Shown here in pieces: positions 9,590-21,199 of a stretch of DNA of 64,000 nucleotides. The first letter of the stretch is position 1. Every line of letters begins with the position of its first letter. The notes under the pieces were generated by a model. It saw only the letters and a program-made list of their open reading frames with translations. It had not been told where the DNA came from and did no database searches. Both the position numbers and the translations under genes were made by a program. Source of the DNA: Plantago major. Taxonomy: Eukaryota; Streptophyta; Magnoliopsida; Lamiales; Plantaginaceae. Location of the stretch: the NCBI GenBank assembly GCA_026545765.1, contig CM048841.1, positions 62,793,608-62,857,607 on the forward strand. Direction: 5' to 3'.

Positions 9590-11201
9590 TGTTGGTCCAG
9601 ATAACGGCAAAGTAAAAGACTAGAGGGGGGGGGGCGTGAATAGTCTTTTAAAACTTTTGTCGATAAACACAGTTTCTCAGATATCTGTGAGGATATCCGA
9701 TACTTAATTTCAGAGAGCGGAAGACTTTTCTGTGATAAGTGCATGTGCTCAGCAAGATAGGTGTAAATACTTTACAAGGTAAATAAAGCAAGTAATAAAT
9801 GCAGAAAGTAAATAACACAAGTCTTTTTATAGTGGTATCTGAAGGTGGCGTAATCCTTCAACTAATCCACTTCGGCCTTTCACAGACCTAGAATCCACTA
9901 ACACAGATAATTGATGTAACCTTAAAAATATCTTCTCTTGATTCCTAATTACATTAGGTTCCCAACCAAGTGTTCCCCCTGAGTTATTCCCCGGCTTTCA
10001 CAGCCAAGTACTTCCTGTATTCAGAAACCTCTTTCCTGGAGTTATTCGTTAGTTTCCCAAACTAACTACTTCATGTACTCCATGCCAATTAAGGTGTTGT
10101 TTAAGGTAGTTTGTCAGGTGAGTTTCTTTAATAACTTGTTCAGTTATGCAGATAGCTCTATTAATCAAGTATACTTAATACACTTTTCAATGTATGGTAT
10201 CTTGTTCTTTATTGACCCAAGTCTAAGAAAAATGTTCAAGAGAATGAATCTTAGATATCAAATCTTAATTTAACACTTTCACAAATAGCAATGCTTATTA
10301 AGGATCAGGACACTTAGAACTTTTGTGCTACTCAGAATCAAGAGCTTTGGTCGCAACAGAAAGCATGAAGGTAAGTAGTGTGCTTGAGTGACCTTATGTG
10401 AGAGTATTCAATGTAAGTTCAGTGTTCCAAGGTATAAGTTCTGTGTGTATTCTCAAGCAATCTAAGTGTTGATATTTATAGATGAATTTGAGTGCCGTTT
10501 GAATAGTATCCGTTAGGCTTAAATCAAATTCAAACTATTGATATATGAGTATAGTATTGTTGCACGTTTGTCTTCTTCTTCAGAGACTACCGTTTTGTTG
10601 GACATTTACATCACGCATTTAATGCATTGTACTATACTTTGTCCTATAGTGCCAACGGAAATATACATTGTATTAGAGATCTTATACAATGATAGTTCTC
10701 TGAAACTTTGCACGTCCTTTTCCAGAAATTATCACAACTCCAGATACCACTTGTTGAAACAACTTGTTATAATATATTTATTTTCAGAAACATAGTTTAT
10801 GTTCAAGGTATCTGAGTGTAGATATATGTGGGCACTTTCCTTGTTTTAGAAACCTTTTATATCTCAGATATCTTTTGCAACACTGTTTATTTAAAAACGC
10901 TTGTGCCTTCAAGATATTTGGTCATAGGTATCTGAAAACCCTTGTCTTCAGCAATCTTGTGCAGTCTTCAAATCTTCGAATTCGTTGAACTTTTCCTGCT
11001 GGATGCCTTCTTCTTGGTCGTCTTAGAGGAATAAAAATTACATTCAGAGACCTAACATTCTATACAAGATTCTCTAGACTATCATACTTAGTGAGTTTCA
11101 TCTTTTACAGTGTTCAAGTGAACCAAGAGTACTAACCACCTTTCTGAGCTAAGATAAGTCATTAGGTTGCTGATCAAAATCTAAGCATATATTCTAACAA
11201 T
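9590..11201 (-). repeat. 5' LTR of copia C1
   Basis: The minus strand begins TGTTAGAATATATGC (ending at 11201) and ends CTGGACCAACA at 9590, giving TG...CA ends. It is followed by two bases and the primer site. The last part is alignable with the plus-strand LTR at 11524-12861, for example the shared TTTTAAAAGACTATTC near the end and TACTCTTGGTTCACTTGAAC near the start. It contains the palindrome CAGATATCTG at 9678-9687 and a G run near 9625. Confidence 0.85.
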
Positions 11202-11541
11202 AACACTACTATCTTTGGACAAAAGAGTTTATGGCACTTGTATTGGCACAATTCATGAGAGAATTACCAATCAGATCATAAGACCACATAAAATGAGTTG
11301 TGATAAGAGAAACACACATTTGTATCAGACTGTAACATGACACTGGATTATTACTGAAATAAAAGCATACATCACTAGTCAATCGTCTATCGTCTAAAGT
11401 ACCCGTCCAATGAGTAACATTGAAAAATACCCAATTAGTATAGGTATTGAAAGTATACCCTATACCAAGATAAGATGTACTAACTGCAGATATTGTGGCA
11501 ACACCCTGACAGTTAGGAATATCTGTTAGTATTTTGATCAC
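11202..11541 (-). mobile_element. RNase H scrap of a further copia between two LTRs
   Basis: An open minus-strand frame fills the 322-bp gap between the C1 and C2 LTRs and runs slightly into the C2 LTR. It reads HWTGTLDDRRLTSDVCFYFS, NNPVSCYS and later NCANTSAINS. These match copia RNase H motifs (DWAG-LDDRRSTSG, NPVSW-S, CDNTSAI). The sequence differs from the C1 and C3 RNase H regions, so it is a third lineage into which, or beside which, C1 and C2 landed. It is a short fossil fragment. Confidence 0.6.
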
Positions 11542-12861
11542 TTATCACATGCTCTTGTCTTAGCCAGAAATGTGATTAAGTACTCTTGGTTCACTTGAAC
11601 ATTGTAAAAGAGGAAATCACTGAGCATGATTAGTCTAGTAAATCTTGTATTAGGATTATAGGTCTACGAGTGTAATTTTTATTTCCAGAAGACCATGAAG
11701 ATCAATCCTGGGAATGGAGCTTATCTGAAGATTAGAAGACTGAAGATTGCACAAGATTTATGAAGACATCAAGGTTTAGTCTAACTCAGAAAGACTATGT
11801 CCTTAATCCTCACATAAGTGTATTTACTTACATTTGAAATAAGGTTCTGGACATATGACATCATGAGTGTGGAGCATGCAAGCCATCAGAAAGGCTCATG
11901 TATCCGTTGAAGACTACAGGATAAGAAATAGTACAGTCCTCTCTGAAACATGAGACAAGTACTTCTGAGTATTCATTTCAAGATAAGTATGGACTGAATT
12001 TGAATTGTGTCTAACGGATATCATTCCAACAACTCTCAAATTCATCTATAAATATCACATACTTAGATGCTGAGAAATACAACAACAACTACTACTACAT
12101 ACTTTAGAACCCTCTATCTTGCAAACTTACCATCAAGCAAAGTATTCTCTCAAGCACTCTACTACCCTTTCTGAAAGCCTTTCTGTTGCTTGAAGAATTA
12201 CTAGTAGTTCTAAGTTGTCCTGAACCTTAACAAGAGATTTTTATTCGTGAAAGAGTTGAACTATCAGATACCCTTTCTGAAGCTCGTTCTCCAGAACAGA
12301 CATCAATTACTTGGGTCGATAAAAGCAGGTTGCCATCCACTGAACAAGTGTATTAAGTAGTCTTGTTCTATTAGGCTCTCTGAAAATATAACTGAAAAGT
12401 TATACGAGAAGCCTCTCTAACAAACCTCATAACCAACACTATCAAGGCGTGGAGTAGAGGAAGTACTTGATTTTGGAAATCAGGGAATAACTCAGGGGGA
12501 ACATTTGGTTGGGAACCATTTGTTTTGGAATCTTAGAATAGGATTATTGTAAGGTGAAATCAATTATCTGTTCTAGTGAATTCTAGGTCTCAGAAAGACC
12601 GAAGTGGATTAGTTGGAGGATTACGCCACCTCCAGATACCACTATACTTGTTGTGTCATTTACCTTTACATATTTACCTTTGACCAAAGCACACACATAC
12701 TATTGTTTACGCACTTACCTATCTTAAAGTCTTCCACGCTCTGAATTTATGTATCAGAAACCCCCCGGTTTCTGAGAAACTGTGTTTATCGACAAAAGTT
12801 TTAAAAGACTATTCACCCCCCCCCCCTCGAGTCTTTTACTTTGCCGTTATCTGGACCAACA
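11524..12861 (+). repeat. 5' LTR of copia C2
   Basis: It starts TGTTAGTATTTTGATC and ends CTGGACCAACA. It is homologous in inverted orientation to the C1 LTR. In place of the C1 motif CAGATATCTG it is rich in TTTCTGAAAG and TTTCTGAGAAA (for example near 12165-12190 and 12770). A poly-C run lies near 12820, where C1 has a poly-G run on the opposite strand. Confidence 0.85.
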
Positions 12862-12863
12862 AG

Positions 12864-12875
12864 TGGTATCAGAGA
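12864..12875 (+). other. Primer binding site of copia C2
   Basis: TGGTATCAGAGA lies two bases after the LTR end, the initiator methionine tRNA type of primer site. Confidence 0.85.
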
Positions 12876-12998
12876 AGGAGGTTCACAAGCATACACCTTT
12901 GAACCTAGATCCCCGAGATAGGTGAAGTAACTTTGTCCCTTTCTGAGGACTATATAATTTGTGTTATTAGTGTGCAGGTATGTCTACGGTGATGCACC

Positions 12999-14777
12999 CG
13001 TTATGAAGCTAGAAAACTACGAGAAATGGAAGAATAATATGATGCTCCATCTGGAGGCCATCAGTGATGAGATGATCTATGTCATCAATGAAGGGCCTAT
13101 CAAAATCAGAAAACTTCGAACAAATTCTTGAGGTGTCGAGATAGTGGTGCGTGTTGCTCGTGGAAGCATTATATATGAAGACAAGCCCGAGAGCCATGGA
13201 CATCTGAAGATGCCAAGATGGTCAAGCTTCGTAATATCATCATCGATCGACACTGAGCACATACGATTAAAGCTGTTGGGTGCTAAAATGGCGAAGTTAC
13301 TGCGGTGATTGAAGAAATCATGCGGGCCAGAAAACCAAGGAAAACAAGTTCGAAGTTCTTAAATTGAAGTTCCAAAACTTCAAACAAGGTCCCAATGAAA
13401 CTTTGGAAGAACTTGATTTCAGGTTTACTACCCTTATGAGCGATATGGCGCACTTGGTGAAAGCAGATACTCGGCCGGAAAAATTAAGACTATTGTCGGA
13501 AGTCTCAATCACAATTGGGAGCACACTAAGTTATTTTATTCCAACGAAGGGATGCGAAATATTACTCGATGAGCTCTTCTCTCATCTTGCTCTTTGTAGA
13601 GTATGAGACAACTCGGAGAGAACAAGCAATTTGAAAAGTTGCAAAGTGTTGCTCTTGTTTCTCAAGGTATACGAAAAGAAGGATACGAAAGATGCATCTG
13701 AAGAAAATGCTCTTGATAAGACACATGAAGAAATTTGTGAGTTAAGAGATTGAGAGAAGAAAAGCTAAAGAAAATTTGAAAAAGCATCTTGGCCCAAACT
13801 ATCATCGATCTGAGAACATACAAATGAACAACTCTGAACACCCTATTCGGAAAGGTGTTAATCTTTGAAGCTACATAGATAGGAAATGATATATGCTTCT
13901 ATTGTCAAAGCTTTGGTCACTTGAGAGATTGTCTGCTTTGAACAAGCTCAAGGCAATTGATAAGAAGGACGAAGAAATTTCAAGAGAAATCAAAGGGCCT
14001 TCTTGACTAAAGAAAGGAAGAAGATTCAAATTCAACTTGATGCTCTAGACATTGAGGCAGATTAAAGATGGAGATTAGATGACTCGAACCTACTATCACG
14101 AATTGTGTGGAATCACCCATAATGTAATCGACTTGACCTTAAGAAGAATGAAATGTGTGGAGTTCTTTGAGATTGCTGGTCCGGACATCTCAACATTGAA
14201 ATGTGTCTTATGGCTGATGAGGTAACTAACAATTCACAATTTACGTACTATGAAAGTGATGATGGAATTGAGGATGCAGGTTGGTCAAGTGAATTGGATC
14301 ATTATGAGAAAGAATTTACGGAAGCACAATCTAAAATCGAATTCTAGAGAAAAGCAAAGAAACTCTTGAAAAGAGGTTTACGAGCTAACGAGTATCGAGA
14401 ATAAAAGCTTTGAAATAGCCTTTAAAGCTCGGATATCTGAAAATGAAAATTCTCACAAACTAGCCTTGGATGAACTTAATGAGAAAATGATGAAGCTGCT
14501 TTCTGAGAATGATGAACTTAGAAAGAAAGAGCTATCCTTTCAATCTCATGCAAAGGCTAGTGACACTCTCACTGAGGTTCAATCCCATCGGAGAGACCCC
14601 TCTGAGAAAGGTGGACTTGGACTTGATGAACAATCAAGTAATTCATCTCCTCTGAAGAAGAGTGATGAAAAGTTGACCTTTGTAAAAAGTCAACATAATG
14701 GTTCTTCAACCACCTATAGCATTGGTCAGAAAGCTAGGGTAGTTGACAAAGGAAAGGAGTTGCAACTTGACCTTTGA
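12999..14777 (+). pseudogene. Copia C2 gag fossil
   Basis: The sense begins near KLENYEKWKNNMMLHLEAIS. The middle of the shell domain reads KFQNFKQGPNETLEELDFRF with TTLMSDMAHL (13364-13460). A zinc knuckle CFYCQSFGHLRDC is encoded near 13890-13930. The C-terminal part (14466-14777) has a helical segment DELNEKMMKLLSENDELRKK, then SDTLTEVQSHRRDPSEKGGL, a Sirevirus-type gag tail also present in copia C3 (39462-39782). Broken in several places. Confidence 0.8.
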
Positions 14778-15375
14778 AAGAACAACAAATTCACAAGAAA
14801 GATGTGGATAAGGTTTCTGAAAAGAAACACAACCCTCAGATATGCAACCATCCACATTGCTACATTACTAGGAAGGGAAGAATTGCTGGAATAGGCAAAT
14901 TCTCTCTTTGTACCATCTTATGAAATTGGTGCGAGAAACTAGTAAGGCATCTAAAACGCATTGAGAAAGCAAAGGTGTTGAAATGGCATTGGCTATCGTG
15001 CTATTGGAAGGTCATACGCAACAATATAAGGAAGGACAAGAACAATGGCGCAAAGGCGATATTGAGCGTAGCAATGAGAAGTGGAAGAAATCTCAAGCCC
15101 TTTGAAAAGCTGAATGCGAGCTAGAAGGAACGGCGGAAAGGCTAAGTTTGGTGAAAAGCAACCGGAAACCGGGTCCGAAGCACCAAAGAGAACACCTAGA
15201 AACCCAAAAGGAAGATTGAGATCAAAATTACTAATTCTATTGTATTTCCTTCTGATCAAGTTAGACAAAAACAAACTCCCAAAAAATTCACTAAAATGTG
15301 GATTCCTACTGGAATAATGTTTAGTCTAAGTGGTTTTATCTCTGAGACAACAACCTAACTCATGTTTCCTGTTTT

Positions 15376-15890
15376 GTGCAAAACGCCTCCTGGACTAAGG
15401 CTCAATGGCTATTTGATAGTGGATGCGGAAAGCACATGACAGGAGACAAAGCAAATCTGGTCAACTACGACTTGCAACCTTTGGACGGACATGATTTTAC
15501 GAGGAGAATTGAATCCCTCTTTGGGATTTGGCAACGTCAAATTGGGATCATTAACAATCACTGACGTATTACATGTTAAAGATTTGAAATATAATCTATT
15601 TAGCATGAGCCAGTTTGCAGACAAAGGTTTCACTGTGAAATTTAAAGCAAAGTATTGCAAACTTATTGACAATGAGTCAAAGCAGACAGTCTTGGTTGCT
15701 CGGCGGAAAGGTAGTCTTTATGTTGCCGATTGGGCTTCTGCCACAACTGAAGAATGTCTCATGGTGAGTCAATCGGGTCACACAGAAGAGCACTGGTTAT
15801 GGAACAAAAGAATGAGTCACTTGAATTTCAAAACTACGAACAAACTTGCGAAAGAGTTAGTGGTTGGCCTTCCCAAAACATCTTTGAAAG
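15376..15890 (+). pseudogene. Copia C2 protease and pre-integrase region
   Basis: The sense reads QWLFDSGCGKHMTGDKANL, the aspartic protease active-site neighbourhood with DSG retained, then LHVKDLKYNLFSMSQFADKG and the integrase zinc region ALVMEQK/HLNFKTTNKLAKEL. It matches the equivalent part of C1 closely. Fossil. Confidence 0.8.
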
Positions 15891-15908
15891 GATGGTATAT
15901 ATTACACT

Positions 15909-17050
15909 TTGTCGGATGGGAAAACAATCGAAGATCTCTTTCAAGTCGAAACCAGACACTCTAGTGTTAGACCACTGCAACTATTACACATGGATCTTTT
16001 TGAATCATCTGTAACTAGTTTTGCAGGAAAGATTGTAGATGACTTCTCAACATTCACTTGGGTTGTCTTTCTGAAGCACAAATCTGATGCTAGGATGGAG
16101 ATACCAAGCTTGCTGAATAAGCTTGAAGTCATGAAAAATGACAAGGTATCTGCAATCAGAACAGACCATAGTCTTGAGTTTGTCGACGATTACATAAAGG
16201 AGTTTTTACCGACAAGGTATACAACACCAACTTTCCTCTATGAGAACACCACAACAAAATGGTGTTGCAGAAAGGAAAAATAGAACCCTTAAAGAAGTAG
16301 CAAGGACAATGCTAGTTGACACTGAAGTAAGTGAAGTTTATTGGGTTGAAGCTGTAAACACAACATGCTACACTCAGAACAGATGTTTGATAAACAAACA
16401 CCATGACAAGACCCCTTATGAACTCTTGGTTGGTAGACCCCCTAATATCAAATATCTGAAAGTGTTTGGTTGTAGATGTTTTGTTCTTAACAATGGAAAG
16501 GAGTATCTAAGAACATTTCAACCAAAGGCAGATCAAGGTGTGTTTCTTGGTTATTCTATGAATAGCAAAGCATACAGAGTTTACAACAAAAGAACAAAAA
16601 GGATTGAAGAATCAGTTCATGTTGTATTCTATGAAGTAAGCAAGAAAACACCCCTTGCTGATGAACTCTCAGAAAGGTTCAAGGAACTAATGGTAAAGGA
16701 TTCTGAAGAAGAACCCTCAGAAAGGAAAAACATCATTGTGGAAAGTGAGGATGACTCTGACGAAGAAAAGCATGAAATGCCTAGTAACAACTAGATGACT
16801 CTCAGACATGATGAAGAATTTCCTATGAGAATTCCAGAAATGGAAACTAAAGATGTTCATCAGAAAGCTAACTCTGGAAATGACCTCTCTGAAAGACATG
16901 TTCCAGAAAGCTCTCACACTGAGCAAGTGTCAGACATTCAATGCCCTTCTGAGGTGCAAAATGTCTAGGATCTTGAAGAAGTATCAAGTCATAATCATAG
17001 TGATTCACATTGGATCACTTGGATATTGACCCTAGTAGCCCTAAACCCAT
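15909..17050 (+). pseudogene. Copia C2 integrase and linker fossil
   Basis: Core motifs include LLHMDLFESSVTSFAGK and DDFSTFTWVVFLKHKSDARM, then RTPQQNGVAERKNRTLKEVA near 16240 and VFGCRCFVLNNGKEYLRTFQ. The frame at 16240-16794 is long and stays open through AYRVYNKRTKRIEESVHVVF. The linker after it is rich in E, D and S and ends near DPSSPKP at about 17035. Reverse transcriptase is absent because gypsy sequence begins here. Confidence 0.8.
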
Positions 17051-17054
17051 GCTT

Positions 17055-18059
17055 GAAGAGGCGGATTAGACTAAAGAATGGATCCTTCCTCAACAGTCTC
17101 CCAACCAATAGTTCCACAACTATCTTCTACTAAAATACTTGGAAACTAGGGGGACATATGTTGATCTGAAAATATGTCCAATCCGTCATAGGAGACCTTG
17201 GAGCAATTCTAAGGCGTCTAAGTCATCTAATGGATCCGAGACACATTAGTCCGAGCCAACAGTCCGATCCGGGCAGACCAACCATGGTCCGACCCACCTT
17301 AGAATAAGAGGTACAAAGGATCTAAAGCTTACTAGGTCCGACCTAGAAGTCTCAGGTCCGACCCACATGGGTCAGAGCCTCTGGAAAAGGAGACATAGTG
17401 CTTGAGCGATCTTGTCTCCAACTGAGGCCTCCGTCTGAGACGACCACTCGGATCTACCATGACAATCTCACAAGCAACCATGACGGGCACCCGGAGAGTA
17501 GGGGTCCGAACCTTGAAGTCGAATCGGAAGAGTTAGGCGGAGCTTAGAGGTACTTCCTCGTCTCACAACCCAACGGTCAGGACCATGCGTGGGACCAACC
17601 TCTCGAACCTCGGATCTCGGCGGACTATGTCACATCCCCAAAACTCTTCCAATAATGACTAAACTACCCTAAAAGCCCAAAATGGCATGGGCTAAGTATC
17701 ATTATTGGGCTATGGGCTAAAACATGACTTGGTGGCTCAGCAGGAGCCTTACACTTGGCGCGATCCTAGGGAAGCCTTCCACCTTGGAAAACCTATAAAT
17801 AGGGCACATCCCCATACAAGAGGTAAGCCATCTTACGAACCTAATCCGAGCATTATCTGAGTTTATATTGAGTCACTCTTGAGTAAAGTCTCCAACGGTT
17901 TGACACTTAGAAAGCAGGTCCTAACCCACTCGAGTCACTTGTGCAGGTTCTTACCAAGTTCAAGGTTGCGAGGCTCTTCGCTATCTGGAGATTCTTATCT
18001 TGGCCCTTACCCGTGAGGTTAAATAATCTCTAAGTAGTTGGGGAATTTCACCCTCAACA
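17055..18059 (+). mobile_element. 3' end of a Ty3/gypsy element with its LTR
   Basis: A polypurine tract (AACTAGGGGGA, about 17144-17154) is followed by an LTR at 17159-18059 with ends TGTTGATCTG and CCTCAACA. The LTR aligns with the gypsy G3 LTR at 60393-61242: both share GAAATATGTC near the start, AATCC(A/G)TCATAG, CTAAGGCGT, GACTAAACTAC, GGGCTAA and the final CTTCACCTCAACA-like end. A TATA box (TATAAATA) lies at 17794-17801, putting the transcription start near 17825. No internal gypsy coding region is left upstream, since it abuts copia C2. It is a truncated fossil. Confidence 0.75.
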
Positions 18060-21000
18060 ATGGTAAAACCTTTATGTTTCATCTATCATGGTTATCTGTA
18101 ATTTCATGGCTTGCTTTAGAAAAACAAAACCGATTACCTAATATGTCCGACATTTTATGTCCATATAACTTGCCACTCTCTTTTCGTCCCGTAAACGTAA
18201 ATGAAACTAATTAGCTAATTATTCTGCATTCTATCATTGAAAGACTTTCCGTCTAAACTGTCTTCGTCAAGGGAAAAAATTAGCTACTAATACGACCCTC
18301 TTCATCATAAAACTTTCGACTTCTCTTTTCAGTTGTCTACGTTCAATAAACTTATTAACTTCTTCTGACTTCTATCATTATAGGACTTCACTCTTTTCTT
18401 TTAAAACCTCTCATTTTCTCCACAATAAACACTACACTAATACTATCACACATTATGGTAAATTGTATTGTCATAAATAGTCGAGACCATGAGCTCAGAC
18501 AAAACTACATCTATCATCGTCAAAGCTAATTGCCACTTCATTTTGTACCATCCTCGAGTATCTATAAGTAAACATGTAAATCTTAAATATAAGCCAAGTA
18601 TCTTAAACTAAGCTTTCATTTTCTAGTATCTTATAATAAACATATAAACTCACTCTATATCTACAACAATCAAGTATCTAATAATAAACATATAACTCAA
18701 ACTTCGTTTAACTAAGTGTTAGTTAACAAAGCTTAGTTTAATGTTGTTTTTGGAATTGAAAATGCCCCCTTTCTCAAACATGTTAATTAATCTAAACATA
18801 GATTAGTATAATTGAATGTACGCGGAATTGTTATATTACATATATTTAGGATAGGATCCTCACCCTAGGTTAACGTTGAAACTGAACCACTTCGAATAGT
18901 GTGTTTCGTATATTTTTTTAGAACAAATTAGTCCCTACCATAATTCATACATTCGGTTTAGGTACGTCTCGATTAAGTAGTTTAAATGTTGACTCTGGCG
19001 TTACGAAAGTTCGACTATAAGCAATTAATAATTTGGACTTGTGGGTAATTCTTTACCTCCCAATTTAAAGGCTTTTTTATATGTTGATGTGCTCCATCCC
19101 TACTGAAATGTTGTGCTCGATGGAGTGAACACATTCAAGATTCCCCTCATGGCATGGATGCAGCCTTATGCTTGACAAGATGGCGAAGATGTGGTAAATC
19201 TATTGCCAAAATGGTGTTTGTTTGACCAACTTGTGAGAGAATCTCTTCACAGTGACACCGATTTGTTTATCTACTGCCTCCTCTCATGCATAAATCGAAA
19301 GGGACCCGTATATATATTCATTGCATGTTCTCAAGTGCAACAACGACGACGGAGGAAAAAAACAAAGTTGTAGACTATTTAGGGAAGCTTACGCAATTTC
19401 CCTTTGTCCTTTGCGAAAGATTGCCACGAAGGTGAAATTTGTGTTGGAAAACGAATTGGCGACAACAATAGATTGCCACAAAAAATGAAATGGGAATCTC
19501 CTTTGCAGAATCATCTCTGAAACAATCAAAGCGTGCATGCATCTTTCATGTCAAGAATTTTTTTCTGATTACTCACACTTTCTTCACATGAATGTTAACC
19601 CTTTTCACAATACACTACAAGACGATATGCCAAAAAACACAATAACCTGGATGACAAGTCCGAAACGGGACTACTCAATTTAGCGAAATTGAGATACCAC
19701 AACCCACCGAATCGCAATAAAACAAGCCTTACATCGGGTAAACTAAAAATTGTTTTTTTATGTGTACAACTTTCGAGTAAAGAAATAATTTTTTAAATAA
19801 AGTAGTTGCTAAACTAAGGAAGAAAGGGGTAACCTATAAGAAGGGTAGGATGTCTTATGTCCAATAGATAAAACCAGTGAGTAGGTATATCAATTTATTG
19901 ATAAACTAAACATGGAAGGTGAAATGGTTTCTCATCAGGAGAACTATCTATTTCCAAGAAATTACAACTAGAATCGAAGCGTTACCAACACTTTTGTCCA
20001 ATGCGTGTTCAATTTAAAATTGAAAATTCATGTGGTACGTATCTCGACTATATACTTGCGGACATAAGTTTGATGCAAAAGTGCTTAATGAAGAATATAG
20101 GCGTATCATGCTTATATGGTTGATGAGGTTAAGGATAAATTCGATTATTGTTTGATCGGTACCGTTGTTTGGGAACTTGTTGCATTAAAGCGTTTCATGG
20201 AACAAATTTACTAACGAACTTACTATAGAAAATCATAACAAATGCAAGGTTTCTCGTGTAAGCTTTTGATTTTGTCATATAATTGTTACATATTTGTAAT
20301 ACTATTCTAACACCGCTTTAGCTTGCGATGTACCGTTTATGATTCATACTAAATGATTTGTTTACTTCTAGTAGCTCAACATACTGGTGGATGCATACCG
20401 TTACCACAAAGACCCTAACTGGGAAGAATTGAATATTACATTAGGGATTACGAAAACTCTCTCACAGTTTATGCGTTAAATGACGGAGACTTAATTACGA
20501 GGCTGTGGTTGGGGCAGATCGATGATAATAGGGGATGCTAAGGAGCCGGCTGAAATTAAGGATTCTACTAGTGATTAGGGTAACAGTCCACTAATTCTGG
20601 GCTGAAGTATTTACAGGTAAAATGTTCGCAATTTGGCAAATTTTATGGTGTAATGGCTTTACTAATTGTAATTGCAATTTTTCCAAGGCATGGTACTCAA
20701 TCAAAAATATCAATCTCGGTGTATCAACTAATAGGGGTACGTTAAGTAGTTAACCATGTTTTATTTTTTTACAGATGAAATGTATTGCACATTGACTTTT
20801 ATTTTCATCGTTGCACAAATTCGCTCAAACGATTTTGTATTCGATAAAGTAGGACAACCGCTAACAATCGAACACTATCTGCTTTGACCCAAAACACCTA
20901 AAAGATAGGAATGCATAATCTGAATATAGTAGAATATGTACAACTCCTTGGCAATTTAAATCAACACTAAATTGTCTTTACGACCTACTACGACTTCGAA

Positions 21001-21190
21001 CGAAGCTCTTCAATTATGGCACTAAGCTCTTCTATCTCGTTACATAGCCGTCAGGGATATGTGAAACCATTTTACATTTGTTGAGATAGCAACCCATTAA
21101 GATGATCCTCCTTCAACACCAAACCCAGGTTTATAACCCATCCAAGTCACCATCCTCCATTCAAATCGATCAACAACGAGTCCGAACTAC
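18060..21190. other. Anonymous AT-rich stretch without a supported gene
   Basis: No convincing protein, RNA gene or element end is visible. A short motif like AGTATCTAATAATAAACATA occurs three times in imperfect form (about 18555, 18625 and 18674). The longest plus frame (19191-19373) has no recognisable features and looks like chance. The segment is probably decayed transposon or intergenic DNA. Confidence 0.6.
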
Positions 21191-21199
21191 CAGTAGAGA

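Larger units (their letters stand above)
4870..11201 (-). mobile_element. Ty1/copia element C1 (Sirevirus-like), 5' LTR to RNase H
   Basis: Reading leftward, the element has a 1.6-kb 5' LTR (9590-11201), a methionine-type primer site, gag with zinc knuckle, protease, integrase, a long linker, reverse transcriptase and RNase H ending near 4870. This is the Ty1/copia order, with integrase before RT. Long LTRs, a large gag with coil and extra sequence after pol point to the Sirevirus group. It is broken, with roughly ten or more breaks across gag and pol. No matching 3' LTR is seen in the window, so it cannot be dated. If the accessory block at 1290-4022 belongs to it, the element spans about 10 kb. 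Confidence 0.85.
11524..17050 (+). mobile_element. Ty1/copia element C2, 5' LTR to integrase-RT linker
   Basis: This is a plus-strand relative of C1: a 1.34-kb LTR, primer site, gag with zinc knuckle and coiled coil, protease, integrase and linker. Its coding sense stops near 17050, before reverse transcriptase, where gypsy sequence begins. It is truncated and broken, with perhaps ten or more breaks. It stands head to head with C1, with the two 5' LTRs facing each other across a 322-bp scrap. Confidence 0.85.

Noticed and set aside
9579-12875. Methionine-tRNA-like sequences as tRNA genes
   Set aside because: Only the short TGGTATCAG match is present beside LTR ends; these are primer sites, with no cloverleaf around them.
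18540-18700. Threefold AGTATCTAATAATAAACATA-like motif as a regulatory array
   Set aside because: The copies are imperfect, in very AT-rich DNA, with no gene nearby; it could be chance or an old microsatellite.
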